Of a DNA stretch of 64,000 nucleotides, positions 45,747 through 56,101 are shown piece after piece. Within the stretch, counting starts at the first letter, position 1. Every line of letters begins with the position of its first letter. Source of the stretch: Salipiger profundus (GTDB lineage Bacteria; Pseudomonadota; Alphaproteobacteria; Rhodobacterales; Rhodobacteraceae); NCBI RefSeq assembly GCF_001969385.1, contig NZ_CP014796.1, positions 744,001-808,000 of the forward strand. The letters run 5' to 3'. The notes beneath the pieces were generated by a model. That model had not been told where the DNA came from. It saw only the letters and a program-made list of their open reading frames with translations, and did not search any database. The position numbers and the translations under genes were made by a program.

Positions 45747-46589
45747 CTATCCCACCGGAATGTTGTCGATGAGCCGCACGCCGCCGATCCATGCCGCGGC
45801 GAGCAGCCGGGCCGGGCGGTCCGGGGTCTCGAGCGGTGCAAGCCCCCTGGCCGCGCGCAGCTCGAGGTATTCGACCCGCTCGAACCCCGCCGCGAGGATC
45901 TCGGCCTCGGCCCCGGCCCGCAACGAATCGAGCGCCCCTCCCTCGACAAGCCCCTCGGCCATCTCCCGCATCGCGCGGCTGAGCGCCGGCGCGGCGGCCC
46001 GTGCCTCGGGCGGCAGCAGCACGTTGCGCGAGCTGAGCGCCAGCCCGTCGGCCTCGCGCACCGTCGGACAGCCGATCACCTCGACGGGAATGTCGAGGTC
46101 CGCTGCCATCCGGGTCACCACCTGCAACTGCTGGTAGTCTTTCTCGCCGAAATAGGCGCGGTCGGCACCGGTCTGGAGGAAGAGCTTCGAGACCACCGTC
46201 GTCACGCCGTCGAAATGCCCCGGCCGGTGCGCGCCACAGAGCCCCTCGGTCAGGCGGGTGACCGAGACCGTGGTCGCGAAACCCTCGGGGTAGATCTGGT
46301 CGGGCGTGGGGGCGTAGACCACGTCGACCGCGTAGGGCGCGAGCTTGGCCGCGTCCTGTTCCTCGGTGCGCGGGTAGTTCTCGAGATCCGAGGCGCTGTT
46401 GAACTGCTTCGGGTTGACGAAGATCGTCACGATCACCCGGTCGCAGCCGGCGCAGGCCGCTTCGACGAGGCTCAGGTGCCCGTCATGCAGCGCCCCCATG
46501 GTGGGCACCACGCCAACCACCTCGCCCGCCCGTTTCCAGCCGGAGACTTGCGCCCGAAGCGCCGCCTTGTCGCGCAGGATCTCGGTCAT
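45747..46589 (-). CDS. panC: Pantothenate synthetase
   Basis: The 280-residue enzyme joins pantoate and beta-alanine with ATP to make pantothenate. The nucleotidyltransferase HxGH motif is [31 protein letters not shown] and a KMSKS-like LSSRN also fit. Its ATG overlaps the panB stop (ATGA), giving a coupled panB-panC operon. The stop lies 15 bases from that of the convergent M20 gene. Confidence 0.97.
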   Translation of the reverse strand: MTEILRDKAALRAQVSGWKRAGEVVGVVPTMGALHDGHLSLVEAACAGCDRVIVTIFVNPKQFNSASDLENYPRTEEQDAAKLAPYAVDVVYAPTPDQIYPEGFATTVSVTRLTEGLCGAHRPGHFDGVTTVVSKLFLQTGADRAYFGEKDYQQLQVVTRMAADLDIPVEVIGCPTVREADGLALSSRNVLLPPEARAAAPALSRAMREMAEGLVEGGALDSLRAGAEAEILAAGFERVEYLELRAARGLAPLETPDRPARLLAAAWIGGVRLIDNIPVG

Positions 46590-47419
46590 GATGTCTGTCC
46601 CGGCACGGTATCCGCGAAGACATGCTCGGCGGCGGGGAAGCGCCGCTCGCGCACCTCGCGGGCGTATTCGGCGATGGCCGCCTCGGCCTCCTCCCCGAGC
46701 GTCGCGTAGCGCTTGACGAACTTCGGCTTGAAGGCGGTGAACAGACCCAGCATGTCGTCGACGACAAGGATCTGCCCGTCACAGCCCGCAGACGCGCCGA
46801 TGCCTATGGTCGGGATCGGCAGTTCCGATGTCACTCGGTCGGCCAGCCCCTGCGGCACCTTTTCGAGCACCACCGCAAAGGCGCCGGCCTCGGCCACCGC
46901 CCGCGCGTCAGCCATGAGCCGGTCTCCGGCCGCGCCGCGGCCCTGCACCTTGTAGCCGCCCAGCGTGTTGATCGACTGCGGCGTGAGCCCGATGTGGGCC
47001 ATCACCGGAATGCCCCGCGCCACGAGAAAGCCGATGGTCTCGGCCATCGCGACCCCGCCCTCGAGCTTCACCGCGCCGGCGCCGGTCTCGGCCATCAGCC
47101 GCGCAGCGTTGCGGAACGCCTGCTGCGGACCTTCCTCGTAGGAGCCAAAGGGCATGTCGACGACCATCATCGCCCGGGTGAGACCGCGTTTCACCGCCTG
47201 CCCGTGCAGGATCATCATCTCCATGGTCACGCCCAGAGTCGACGGCAGACCGTGCAGCACCATGCCGACGGAATCCCCGACAAGGACGAAATCGCAATGC
47301 GCGTCGATCATCTGGGCCATGGGCGTGGTGTAGGCGGTCAGGCTGACCAGCGGCGCACCGCCCTTGCGGGCGCGGATGTCATCCGGCAGCGGCGCGGTCT
47401 TGCGCGCGGTAGCGCTCAT
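46586..47419 (-). CDS. panB: 3-methyl-2-oxobutanoate hydroxymethyltransferase
   Basis: The 277-residue TIM-barrel enzyme makes ketopantoate from 2-oxoisovalerate and methylene-tetrahydrofolate, the first committed step to pantothenate. The magnesium and substrate motifs are [38 protein letters not shown]-type [12 protein letters not shown] and the catalytic Glu segment [10 protein letters not shown]. It is first in the panBC operon. Confidence 0.97.
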   Translation of the reverse strand: MSATARKTAPLPDDIRARKGGAPLVSLTAYTTPMAQMIDAHCDFVLVGDSVGMVLHGLPSTLGVTMEMMILHGQAVKRGLTRAMMVVDMPFGSYEEGPQQAFRNAARLMAETGAGAVKLEGGVAMAETIGFLVARGIPVMAHIGLTPQSINTLGGYKVQGRGAAGDRLMADARAVAEAGAFAVVLEKVPQGLADRVTSELPIPTIGIGASAGCDGQILVVDDMLGLFTAFKPKFVKRYATLGEEAEAAIAEYAREVRERRFPAAEHVFADTVPGQTS

Positions 47420-47563
47420 AGGCTTGTCCTCCTCCTCGGAACGGCTGGCGCCATCTACCAGCCCGGGCCGGTCAGTTCCAGTCCGCAGGCGCTTGCACCG
47501 CCGGCCAAATCGCGCACACTTCCCCCGTCACCAGCCCGCCCCACCGCAACGGAGTGCCCCCTC

Positions 47564-49042
47564 ATGTCCCGCATCCTTCCCGGCCTCGCCGCGCTCGCGC
47601 TCTGCGCGCAGGCCTCGGCCGCCGTCGCCCAGCAGACCGACCTGACCATCGCGCTGCAGCTCGAACCGCCGCATCTCGACCCGACCTCGGCGGCCGCCGG
47701 CGCCATCGACAGCGTGCTCTATGCCAATGTCTTCGAAGGGCTCACCCGGTTCACCGAAACAGGCGAGATCGTCCCCGGCTTGGCCGAAAGCTGGGACATC
47801 TCCGAGGACGGCACCGCGTATACCTTCCATCTGCGCGAGGGGGTCACCTTTCACGACGGCACGGCGATGGACGCCGAAGACGTGAAGTTCAGCCTCGACC
47901 GCGCCCGTGGCGAGGACAGCCAGAACGCACAGAAGGCGCTCTTCGAGGGGATCGCGTCGGTCGAGGTCGTCGACCCGCAAACCGTCAGGGTGACGCTGGG
48001 CGCGCCCGACGGCAGCTTCCTGTTCAACATGGCGTGGGGTGATGCGGTGATCGTCGCGCCCGAGAGCATCGGCGAGATCAAGCAGCACCCGGTCGGCACC
48101 GGCCCCTTCGCCTTCGACCGCTGGATGACCGGCGACCGGATCGAGCTCGACCGCTACGCCGACTACTGGGGCGAGGCCCCGGCGCTGAGCGACGTGACCT
48201 TCCGCTTCATCTCGGACCCGACGGCGGCCTATGCCGCGATGATGGCGCAGGACATCGACGCCTTCGCGGGCTTCCCCGCCCCCGAGAACCTGCCGATGTT
48301 CGAGGCCGACGCGCGTTTCAAGGTGATCGTCGGCTCGACCGAGGGCGAGACGATCCTCGCCATGAACAACAAGGAAGGGCCGCTTTCCGAAAAGCTGGTG
48401 CGCGAGGCCATTGCCCATGCCATCGACCGGCAGGCGATCATCGACGGCGCCATGTTCGGGCTCGGCACCCCCATCGGCACCCATTTCGCGCCGCACAATC
48501 CCGACTACGTCGACCTGACCGACCTGTCCCCGCACGATCCCGAGAAGGCAAAGACCCTGCTTGCCGACGCGGGCTACCCCGACGGGTTCACCACGACGCT
48601 CAAGCTGCCGCCGCCCTCCTACGCGCGTCGCGGTGGCGAGATCATCGCGGCACAGCTGCGCGAGGTCGGCATCGACACCGAGATCACCAACCTAGAATGG
48701 GCGCAGTGGCTGGAAGAGGTCTTTCGCGGCAAGGACTTCGGCCTGACCATCGTGTCGCATACCGAGCCGATGGATATCGGCATCTACGCCCGCCCCGACT
48801 ACTACTTCCAGTATGACAACCCGGAGCTGCAGGAGCTCATGGCGACGCTGTCGAAGACCACCGACCCGGCGCAGCGTTCGGAGCTTCTGAAGCAGGCGCA
48901 GACCACGATCGCCGAGGATTACGTCAACGGCTACCTGTTCCAGCTCGCCTTTCCCACCGTGGCCGACGCGCGGCTCGAAGGGCTCTGGGAGAACCAGCCG
49001 ACGCAGGCCACCGACCTGACAGGCGTGCACTGGACCGAGTGA
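47564..49042 (+). CDS. ABC transporter periplasmic substrate-binding protein, family 5 (peptide/nickel type)
   Basis: The 492-residue protein starts with a signal peptide (MSRILPGLAALALCAQASAAVAQ). Family-5 binding-protein features follow: LAESWDISEDGTAYTFHLREGVTFHDGTAMDAEDVKFSLDRA, HPVGTGPFAFDRW and LVREAIAHAIDRQAIIDGAM. It would carry peptides or similar solutes to an inner-membrane permease. No permease or ATPase gene lies beside it: the neighbours are divergent panB and convergent AlgH. It must use components encoded elsewhere. Confidence 0.9.
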   Translation: MSRILPGLAALALCAQASAAVAQQTDLTIALQLEPPHLDPTSAAAGAIDSVLYANVFEGLTRFTETGEIVPGLAESWDISEDGTAYTFHLREGVTFHDGTAMDAEDVKFSLDRARGEDSQNAQKALFEGIASVEVVDPQTVRVTLGAPDGSFLFNMAWGDAVIVAPESIGEIKQHPVGTGPFAFDRWMTGDRIELDRYADYWGEAPALSDVTFRFISDPTAAYAAMMAQDIDAFAGFPAPENLPMFEADARFKVIVGSTEGETILAMNNKEGPLSEKLVREAIAHAIDRQAIIDGAMFGLGTPIGTHFAPHNPDYVDLTDLSPHDPEKAKTLLADAGYPDGFTTTLKLPPPSYARRGGEIIAAQLREVGIDTEITNLEWAQWLEEVFRGKDFGLTIVSHTEPMDIGIYARPDYYFQYDNPELQELMATLSKTTDPAQRSELLKQAQTTIAEDYVNGYLFQLAFPTVADARLEGLWENQPTQATDLTGVHWTE

Positions 49043-49066
49043 AGAAAAGGGCCGCGGGCGGCGTGT

Positions 49067-49645
49067 TCAGGCGCTGCCGCCCTCGGCCGACAACAGGTGC
49101 GCGGGAATGCCCATCGAGTTCAGCGCGGCTTCCCACTTGCCGAGGTCGGGCGTCTCGAACACGAGATCCGGCGTCGCGTCGCAGACCAGCCAGCCGTTCT
49201 GCGTCAGCTCGGCCTCGAGCTGGCCGGGACCCCACCCCGCGTACCCGAGCATTGCCAGCCAATGCGCCGGGCCCTCGCCGCGGGCGATGGTCTCGAGCAC
49301 GTCGAGCGTGCCGGTCATGCTGAAACGCGGATCGACCTGAAGCGTGGTCAGCCCCGACATGTAGTCGGGCGAATGCAGCACGAAACCGCGCCCCATCTCG
49401 ACCGGACCGCCGAAATGCACGTGCTTGAGATCGAGCCCCGGCTCTGCCGTGATCGAGAGCTGGTCGAGCAATGCTGCCATCGTCACGTCGCCCGAGGGCT
49501 TGTTGATGATGAGCCCCATCGCGCCCTCGTCGGAATGCGCGCACATGTAGACGACCGAGTGCTCGAATCGGGGATCGCCCATGCCCGGCATGGCGATCAG
49601 AAGCTTGCCCGTGAGATCGGTTGCGCCGTTGGCGGTGTCCATCAT
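49067..49645 (-). CDS. YqgE/AlgH family protein
   Basis: The 192-residue protein shows the family motifs: [55 protein letters not shown] and [23 protein letters not shown]. The family was named for a regulator of alginate genes in Pseudomonas, but most members have no assigned role. Two adjacent ATGs (49645, 49642) are possible starts. It is a single-gene unit, divergent from the DsbD-N-like gene. Confidence 0.93.
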   Translation of the reverse strand: MMDTANGATDLTGKLLIAMPGMGDPRFEHSVVYMCAHSDEGAMGLIINKPSGDVTMAALLDQLSITAEPGLDLKHVHFGGPVEMGRGFVLHSPDYMSGLTTLQVDPRFSMTGTLDVLETIARGEGPAHWLAMLGYAGWGPGQLEAELTQNGWLVCDATPDLVFETPDLGKWEAALNSMGIPAHLLSAEGGSA

Positions 49646-49793
49646 GCTCAGCTTTCTGCGCGAAGGTGTGGTTCGAACATGGCCCCCGGATGAGGGCGGT
49701 GCAAGGGAAGAGCTGCAACACTCGGGAAGGATGACAAGGGTATCGCCGCAATGTGACTTGGCATTTCAGAGGTGACCCGCCATCTCTTCTGGC

Positions 49794-50585
49794 ATGTTCA
49801 GACGCTTCGCCCTTTCCCTCGCCACCTGTCTCGCGCTCGCTCATACCGCCCTTGCCGAGGTTCCGGTGGAGGCTGAACTGAGGCCCGGCTGGCGCCTGCC
49901 GAACGGCGACCACATGGCCGCGCTGCACCTCTCGCTCGCGCCGGGATGGAAGACCTACTGGCGCGCGCCGGGCGACGCCGGCATCCCGCCGATGTTCGAC
50001 TGGAAGGGTTCGCGCAACCTGCGCCGGATCGACGTTTTGTGGCCGACGCCCACGGTGTTCTGGCAATCCGGGATGCGTTCGGTCGGCTACAAGCACGACC
50101 TCGTGCTGCCGCTGCGCATCACCCCCGACGCGGGCGGTCCGATCAGCCTCAGGACCGAGATGCAGCTTGGACTGTGCAACGATGTCTGCCTGCCCCACAC
50201 GCTGGAGATCAACGCGACCCTGCCCTCGGGCGGGTCGACGCCGGACCCGATGATCGCCTCGGCCCTCGCCTCGGCGCCGTTCACCGAACGCGAGGCCTCG
50301 GTGCAAGGGGTGCGCTGCTCGATCCGGCCGATCAAGGACGGCATCGCGCTCACCGCCGAGATCGACATGCCCTCGGCGGGCGGCAACGAGCAGACGGTGA
50401 TCGAAAGCGGTCAGCCCTCGGTCTGGTCGTCCGAGCCGCGCAGCGAACGCCGGGGCCGCACGCTGGTTACCGAAAGCCGCCTGATGCACATGGAGGGCAA
50501 GCCCTTCATGCTCGACCGCTCGAAGGTGCGCATCACCGTGCTGGGCAGCGACCACGCCGTCGACATTCGCGGCTGCGACAGCTGA
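49794..50585 (+). CDS. Exported protein with DsbD N-terminal-like (DsbD-alpha) domain
   Basis: The 263-residue protein has a signal peptide (to about TALA, residue 21). The cDsbD/DsbD-alpha-like immunoglobulin fold then covers WRLPNGDHMAALHLSLAPGWKTYWRAPGDAG and QLGLCNDVCLPHTLEI, with a CxxxC pair expected to be redox-active. The membrane and thioredoxin parts of full DsbD are absent, so it would receive electrons from a separate CcdA/DsbD-type protein or act alone. The start lacks a good ribosome-binding site. It is convergent with the RND gene, with no gap. Confidence 0.82.
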   Translation: MFRRFALSLATCLALAHTALAEVPVEAELRPGWRLPNGDHMAALHLSLAPGWKTYWRAPGDAGIPPMFDWKGSRNLRRIDVLWPTPTVFWQSGMRSVGYKHDLVLPLRITPDAGGPISLRTEMQLGLCNDVCLPHTLEINATLPSGGSTPDPMIASALASAPFTEREASVQGVRCSIRPIKDGIALTAEIDMPSAGGNEQTVIESGQPSVWSSEPRSERRGRTLVTESRLMHMEGKPFMLDRSKVRITVLGSDHAVDIRGCDS

Positions 50586-53500
50586 TCAGGCCGCCCGGCC
50601 CCTGCGGCCGAGCCCGAGGATCAACGACGCCAGCACCCAGATCACGACCACGCCCAGCGCCGCACCGGCAATGAACAGCAGCAGGGCCGCCGTCAGCGGC
50701 GGCAACGCCGCAAGGCCCGGCAGCACGAAGGCCGGCAGCAACTCTCCGGTCGCCGCGACATATCCCATCGTCGCGCCCAGCCAGCCCAGAATCACCGCCA
50801 GCGCCGCCACCATCAGCGCCCGCACCCGGCCGTGGCGGAAGCGGAGGCCCCGCCGGAAGGCGCCGACGCGGCGCCCGATGTCGTGCTGCACCGCGATCAG
50901 CGCGGGAACCACCATCAGCACCAGCACCATGCCGAAGCCCAGCCCGTAGACCAGCGTGATGACGGTGGGCTTCAGGAACTGCGCGTCCTGCGAGCGCTCG
51001 TAGAGCAGCGGCGCGAGGCCAAGCACCGTGGTCGCGGTGGTCAGGAACACCGGCCTCAGACGATCCGCAGCGCCGTCGATGATCGCATCGAAGATGCCCC
51101 GGTCCGAGGCGTATTCGTCGATCTGGGTCACCAGCACGATCGAATCGTTGATGATGATGCCGGTCATGCCGAGCAGGCCGACCACGGTGAACATCGACAG
51201 CGGCACGTCCCAGAGCGCGTGCCCGTAGATCGTGCCGACAAGGCCGAAGGGAATGATCGACATCACCACCAGCGGCCGGGTCCAGCTGGCGAAGACCCAT
51301 GCCAGCGTCAGGTAGATCCCCAGCAACACGAGGATCAGCCCGTTGCGGGCGTCGGTGAGAAAGTCGCTCTCCTGCTCGGACAGGCCCGACATGCGCCAGT
51401 CGACCTGCCGCTCGGCAGCGATCTTCGGCAGGATCTCGTCCTGCAGTGCCTGCATGATCTCCGAGGCGCGCTCGGGGCTGTCCTCGGAGATGTCGCCGGT
51501 GACCGAGATCAGCCGCAGCCCGTTCTCGCGGCGCACGGTGGCAAAGCCGGTGTCGCGGGTGACGCTGACGATATCGGCGAGCGGCACGTATTCCCCGTCG
51601 GGGGTGCGCATCTGCATCCGCTCGAGGAAATCCGCCGTCAGCTCGGTTTCGGGCAGTTCCACCCGGATCGCCGCCGAGCGCGGGCCCTCCGGGTAGGTCG
51701 CCGCCTCGATCCCGCCCAGCCGGTGCCGCAGCACCGTGCCCAGCGCGTCGATGGTGAACCCCAGCGCCTTGCCCTGCGGCGTCAGCTCGAGCACCAGCTC
51801 TTCCTTGTCGTAGGACAGGCTGTCCTCGACCGCCGAGACCTCGGGGAAGCGCAGCACGGCGGTCTTCAGGGTCCTCGGCAGCGGCCTTGAGCGTATCGGC
51901 GGTGGCGCCGTAGAACTGCACGTCGAGCGCATCGACCCCCCGGCCCCGAGCGCCAGCCCCGGAAGCTGATCGTCTCGACCATCGGGTGGCGCTCGGCGCG
52001 TTCCTGCAACTCGCCGACGAAGGCAAAGCTGGAATAGGGCCGCAGGTCTGCGTCGATGAGTTCGATCGAGATGGCCCCGAGCTGGTCGGCGTCCTTGCTC
52101 TCGGTCCCCGACAGGCCGCGCCCGGCGTTGCCGCCGATCTCGGCGATGACGTAGTCGAGCGGGTTGCGGCCGTAGCGTTCCTCGTATTCGCGGCCCAGCG
52201 CCTCGGTGGTTTCCTGCAGCCGGCGCATCTGGGCGATCGTGTCGGCACGGGTGGCGCCCGGCACCATCGCGAAGTTGCCGGTGACCGACGACCGCTCCGG
52301 ACCGTTGAAGAAGCGCCACTGCACGTCGCCCTCGATGAACAGCGCCGCCTGGCTCGCCAGCGCCACGACCGCGCCGGCCAGGACCACGTAGCGGGCGGTG
52401 ATGACGCCGGCCATGAAGGGGCGGAACAGCCGCTCGCGCACCCAGCGGAAGCCGCGGTTCACCATGCGCGACGGAAGATCGTACCAATGCGCCTTCTGCG
52501 AGGCGGCAATGGCATGCGACATGTGGTTCGGCAGGATCAGAAAGCATTCCACGAGGCTCGCGATCAGCACCACGATCACCGTGAAGGGGATGTCCGAGAT
52601 CATGTCGCCGAACCGGCCACCGATGATGGTGAGGCCGAAGAAGGCGATGACCGTGGTCAGCGTCGACGAGAACACCGGCAGCGCCATGCGCTTCGCCGCC
52701 GTTTCCGAGGCTTCGACCGGGGTCAGCCCGTGGCGTGACATGTGGTCGGCGTGTTCGCCCACGACGATGGCGTCGTCGACCACGATGCCCAGCGTGATGA
52801 TCAGCGCGAAGAGCGAGATCATGTTGAGCGTCAGCCCCGACACATACATCAGCGCCAGCGCCGCGAGCATCGCGGTCGGGATGCCCGCCGCGACCCAGAT
52901 CGCGGTGCGGGCGTTGAGAAAGAGGAACAGCAGCACGACCACGAGCAACAGTCCCGTCGCGCCGTTGTCGAGCAGGATGTTGAGCCGCCCGGTGATCGCC
53001 TCGGCGCGGGTGCGGATGAGATCGACGCGGGTGCCCTCGGGCAACGCCGCCTGGAATTCGCGGGCCACGTCCTCGACCGTGTGCTGGATCTCGATGGCGT
53101 CGCCCTGTGCCGAGCGGTCCACGCGCACCGAGATCGCCGGGTCGTCACCGACGAAATAAGTCCGCTCGCGGTCGATCCCCTCGCGCCGGACGTTGGCCAC
53201 GTCGCCGACCGTCAGCTTGGTGCCGTCGCGGTCCGAGCGCAGCACGATGGCCGATATGTCCTCGGCGCTGCGCTTCTCGATGCCGGTGCGCACCCGGGCG
53301 TTGGCCCCGGTCACGTCGCCGGCCGGGCTGGCATCGACTTCGCCGGCGATGGCGGTGGCAATCTCCTGCATGGTCACGTCGAAGGCGATGAGGTTGCGCG
53401 ACGGCACCTCGACGATCACCTGCGGCGCGGCGAGGCCACGGATCGTGGTCTGCGTCACGCCCTCGGCAAAGAGCCGCACGACGAATTCATCGGCGAAACG

Positions 53501-53977
53501 GCCCAGCTGCGCGACCGCCACCGGCCCGGTGATGACCACGTCGGTTACCCGGTCGCGCCAGCCGCCGCTGCGGATCACCGGGTCGTCGGCCTCTTCGGGC
53601 AGTTCGCTGATGCTGTCGACCGCCGCCTCGACATCGTCGACGGCCTTCATCATGTCGTAGCCGGGCTCGAATTCCAGGTCGATGCTGGCGCTGCCCTCGG
53701 TCGAGCGGCTTTCCGAGTTCACCACCCCCTCGACCGCCAGCAGCGTCGGTTCGAGCACCTGCACGATGCCGGAGTCCACGTCCTCCGGACCGGCGCCGTC
53801 CCAGCGCACCGAGACGCTGACGTCATCGTCGATCACGTCCGGAAAGAACTGCGCGCGCATGTTGGGCGCGGCCAGAAGACCGGCGGCAAGCAGGATGACC
53901 AAAAGCAGGTTCGCCACCGTCGGGTGGCGGGTGAAATAGCTGAGGATGCCGCCAGCCTGTCCGGGGATCTGGCGCAT
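50586..53977 (-). pseudogene. RND-type efflux pump (AcrB-like), broken by two +1 frameshifts
   Basis: Together the frames encode an RND pump of about 1129 residues. Frame 1 runs from MRQIPGQAGGILSYF at 53977 through the first periplasmic domain, LGIVVDDAIVVGEH and the second periplasmic domain to FRGWRSGPG. It then stops at 51866. An extra base in a run of six C (51936-51941, plus strand; five expected) moves GVDALDVQFYGATADTLKAAAED into a second frame. An extra G in 51869-51871 moves LKTAVLRFPEVSAVEDSL into a third, which continues to the end at 50586 with TVVGLLGMTGIIINDSIVLV. Either the gene is inactive, giving a 703-residue fragment, or the assembly has two homopolymer errors. It follows the fusion-protein gene by three bases. 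Confidence 0.88.
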
Positions 53978-53980
53978 GGA

Positions 53981-55444
53981 TCAGCCCCCCATCCGCGCTT
54001 CGAGCCGTTCGACCACCTGTGCGGGAACGCGCTCCTGCGCCAGCTGGGCAAGGATGCGCTGCTTGGCCTCGTCGGGCATCATGGCGTTGTCCTCGACCAT
54101 GGCGACGAGCCGCGCGCGGTGGTCCTCGGTCAGCTCGATCAGGTCGGGCTCGGCCGGCGGCGCCTCGGCGGCCCCGGCCCCACGCATCGGGCGAACCTTG
54201 ATGCCAGCGCCCAGCAGGGGCGTGCGCTCCATCACCACCTCGCGGCCCTGCAGCTCGTCGGCGCGCACCAGCACGTCGTCGCCCTGACGGCGCAGCAGCA
54301 TGACCCGGATCGGCTCGAGCCGCTCGTCCTCGGTCAGAACAAGCACCTGGTTGGCCGCGTCGAGCGCCGTGGATGGCAGGCGCACCACCCGGTCGAGCGG
54401 CGGCTCGGTCACCTCGACGGTGACGAAATCGCCCGGCTTGAACCCGGCCGCGCGGTCGAGCGTGGCATAGAGCAGCCGGCCGGTCTGGCCCTCGCCCACC
54501 GCCGCGCCCTCGCGCGAGAGTGTCCCGCTCGCGGTCAGGCTGCTGCCGAACAGCTCGAGCCGCGCGGTCACCGGCGCCTCGCGCAGCCGGCCGTTTTCGT
54601 CGAGCAGCCGGGCGTATTGCTGGGTCGAGACCCTGAACGCCACCTCGAGCGCCTCCGGGTCGATCAGCATGGCAAGCTGTTCGTTGGCGGATACGCGGCG
54701 CCCGGCCACCACCGACACATCGCTGAGCTGTGCATCGAAGCCGGCGCGGATCTCGGTCTCGTCGAGCCGGCGCTGCGCGTCGTCGCGGGCGATGCGGGCA
54801 CGGGCAAGGCTGGTCTCGGCCTGATCGACGCGCGCCTCGGCCTGTGCCAGCGCCTGCCGGGCCGAGACCACCGCCTGCCGGGCCGAGGCGGCGGTCAGCT
54901 CCGCCTCTTCGACGGCCGCCGCGGTGCCGACCTCGCGCGCCGCAAGATCCTGCTGCCGCTCGAAGGCCCGCTGGCGCAACGCTGCCTGCTCCTCGGCCGA
55001 GGCCAGAACGTCTTCCTCGAGACCAACGGCGCGCCGCGCCTCGCGCAGCTCCGCCTCGGCATCGAGCAGCGCGCTGTCGGCACGGGCAAGCTCGGCCTCC
55101 ATGTCGGCGGGGTCGATCCGGGCGAGAAGCTGGCCTTCTGTGACGCGGCCGCCATCGACGAATTCCGGCGCGAAATCAATCAGCGTGCCGGCGACCGCCG
55201 CCCGCAGCTCGAGCGTGCGGCGGCTCTGGACCTCGCCGAAGGCGGTGAGCACGGGGGTCAGCGTCTCGAACTCGGCCGGCACGACATTGACCGCAAACAC
55301 CCGCTCGCGCGCCTGCGGCATCCGCGGCGTGTCGTTGAGGCGCGCCTGCACCGCGTCGCGCACCAGCACGCCGGCATAGACCAGCAGTCCCAGCGTCAGC
55401 GAGAGCAGAAACAGCCCCAGCAGGCTCTGTCGAAGAAAACGCAT
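53981..55444 (-). CDS. RND efflux membrane fusion protein (HlyD/AcrA-like)
   Basis: The start at 55444 gives a signal anchor, MRFLRQSLLGLFLLSLTLGLLVYAG, and 487 residues. The AcrA-like order is visible: a lipoyl half (AAVAGTLIDFAPEFVDGGRVTEGQLLARIDP), a long helical hairpin rich in Ala/Glu/Arg (about 125-250), the second lipoyl half (ETEIRAGFDAQLSDVSVVAGRRV), then beta-barrel and membrane-proximal domains. It links an inner-membrane RND pump to an outer-membrane channel. No channel gene follows. It is first in the operon, three bases before the RND gene. Confidence 0.9.
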   Translation of the reverse strand: MRFLRQSLLGLFLLSLTLGLLVYAGVLVRDAVQARLNDTPRMPQARERVFAVNVVPAEFETLTPVLTAFGEVQSRRTLELRAAVAGTLIDFAPEFVDGGRVTEGQLLARIDPADMEAELARADSALLDAEAELREARRAVGLEEDVLASAEEQAALRQRAFERQQDLAAREVGTAAAVEEAELTAASARQAVVSARQALAQAEARVDQAETSLARARIARDDAQRRLDETEIRAGFDAQLSDVSVVAGRRVSANEQLAMLIDPEALEVAFRVSTQQYARLLDENGRLREAPVTARLELFGSSLTASGTLSREGAAVGEGQTGRLLYATLDRAAGFKPGDFVTVEVTEPPLDRVVRLPSTALDAANQVLVLTEDERLEPIRVMLLRRQGDDVLVRADELQGREVVMERTPLLGAGIKVRPMRGAGAAEAPPAEPDLIELTEDHRARLVAMVEDNAMMPDEAKQRILAQLAQERVPAQVVERLEARMGG

Positions 55445-55550
55445 ATCCTGTCGCCCTGACCCTTCATCGTGGCCGCCCCGGAGGCGCGGCCATCCGCATC
55501 GTAGAGGGCGCGCGCAGTCACGCGCCACTCACATCATACGCGAGGCCGGG

Positions 55551-56093
55551 CTATTTCCGTCGCTTGTGCTCGTCGAGACGTGGAAAAATTTCGACGAAAT
55601 TGCAGGGGCGGTGCCGGTAGTCGAGCTGGAAGGCCAGGATCTCGTCCCAGGCGTCCTTGCAGGCGCCGGTGCTTCCGGGCAGCGCGAAGAGATAGGTTCC
55701 CCCTGCGACACCGCCCGTGGCGCGGCTCTGCACCGCGCTGGTGCCGATTTTCTGCATGGAAATCATGGTGAAGACCGTGCCGAAGGCGTCGATCTCCTTT
55801 TCGTAGACGTCGCGGTGCGCCTCGACGGACACGTCGCGCCCGGTCAGCCCGGTGCCGCCCGTCGACAGGATCACGTCGATCTCGGGATCGGCGATCCACT
55901 CACGCAATTGTGAGGCGATGCCATCGCGATCATCGGTGGTGATGGCGCGCGCGGCGAGCACGTGGCCGGCGTCGGTGAGCCGCTGCACCAGCGTGTCGCC
56001 GGAGCGGTCGTCGGCCAGCGTGCGGGTATCGCTCACGGTCAGAACCGCGATGCGGACGGGGATGAAGTCCTTGGACTCGTCGATACGGGACAT
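55551..56093 (-). CDS. moaB: Molybdenum cofactor biosynthesis protein B
   Basis: The 180-residue MoaB/MogA-fold protein has VRIAVLTVSDTRTLADDRSGDTL, STGGTGLTGRDVSVEA and LPGSTGACKDAWDEIL, the molybdopterin-binding signature with the conserved Asp residues. It is thought to act in adenylylation or handling of molybdopterin. GAGG precedes the ATG at 56093. It follows a small exported protein gene by eight bases, in an operon that starts with a uracil-DNA glycosylase. Confidence 0.95.
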   Translation of the reverse strand: MSRIDESKDFIPVRIAVLTVSDTRTLADDRSGDTLVQRLTDAGHVLAARAITTDDRDGIASQLREWIADPEIDVILSTGGTGLTGRDVSVEAHRDVYEKEIDAFGTVFTMISMQKIGTSAVQSRATGGVAGGTYLFALPGSTGACKDAWDEILAFQLDYRHRPCNFVEIFPRLDEHKRRK

Positions 56094-56101
56094 GGCGGGC
56101 C

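Noticed and set aside
51866..51941. Programmed ribosomal frameshifting in the RND gene
   Set aside because: Two +1 events would be needed within about 70 bases, there is no slippery heptamer with stimulatory structure, and RND pumps are not known to use recoding.
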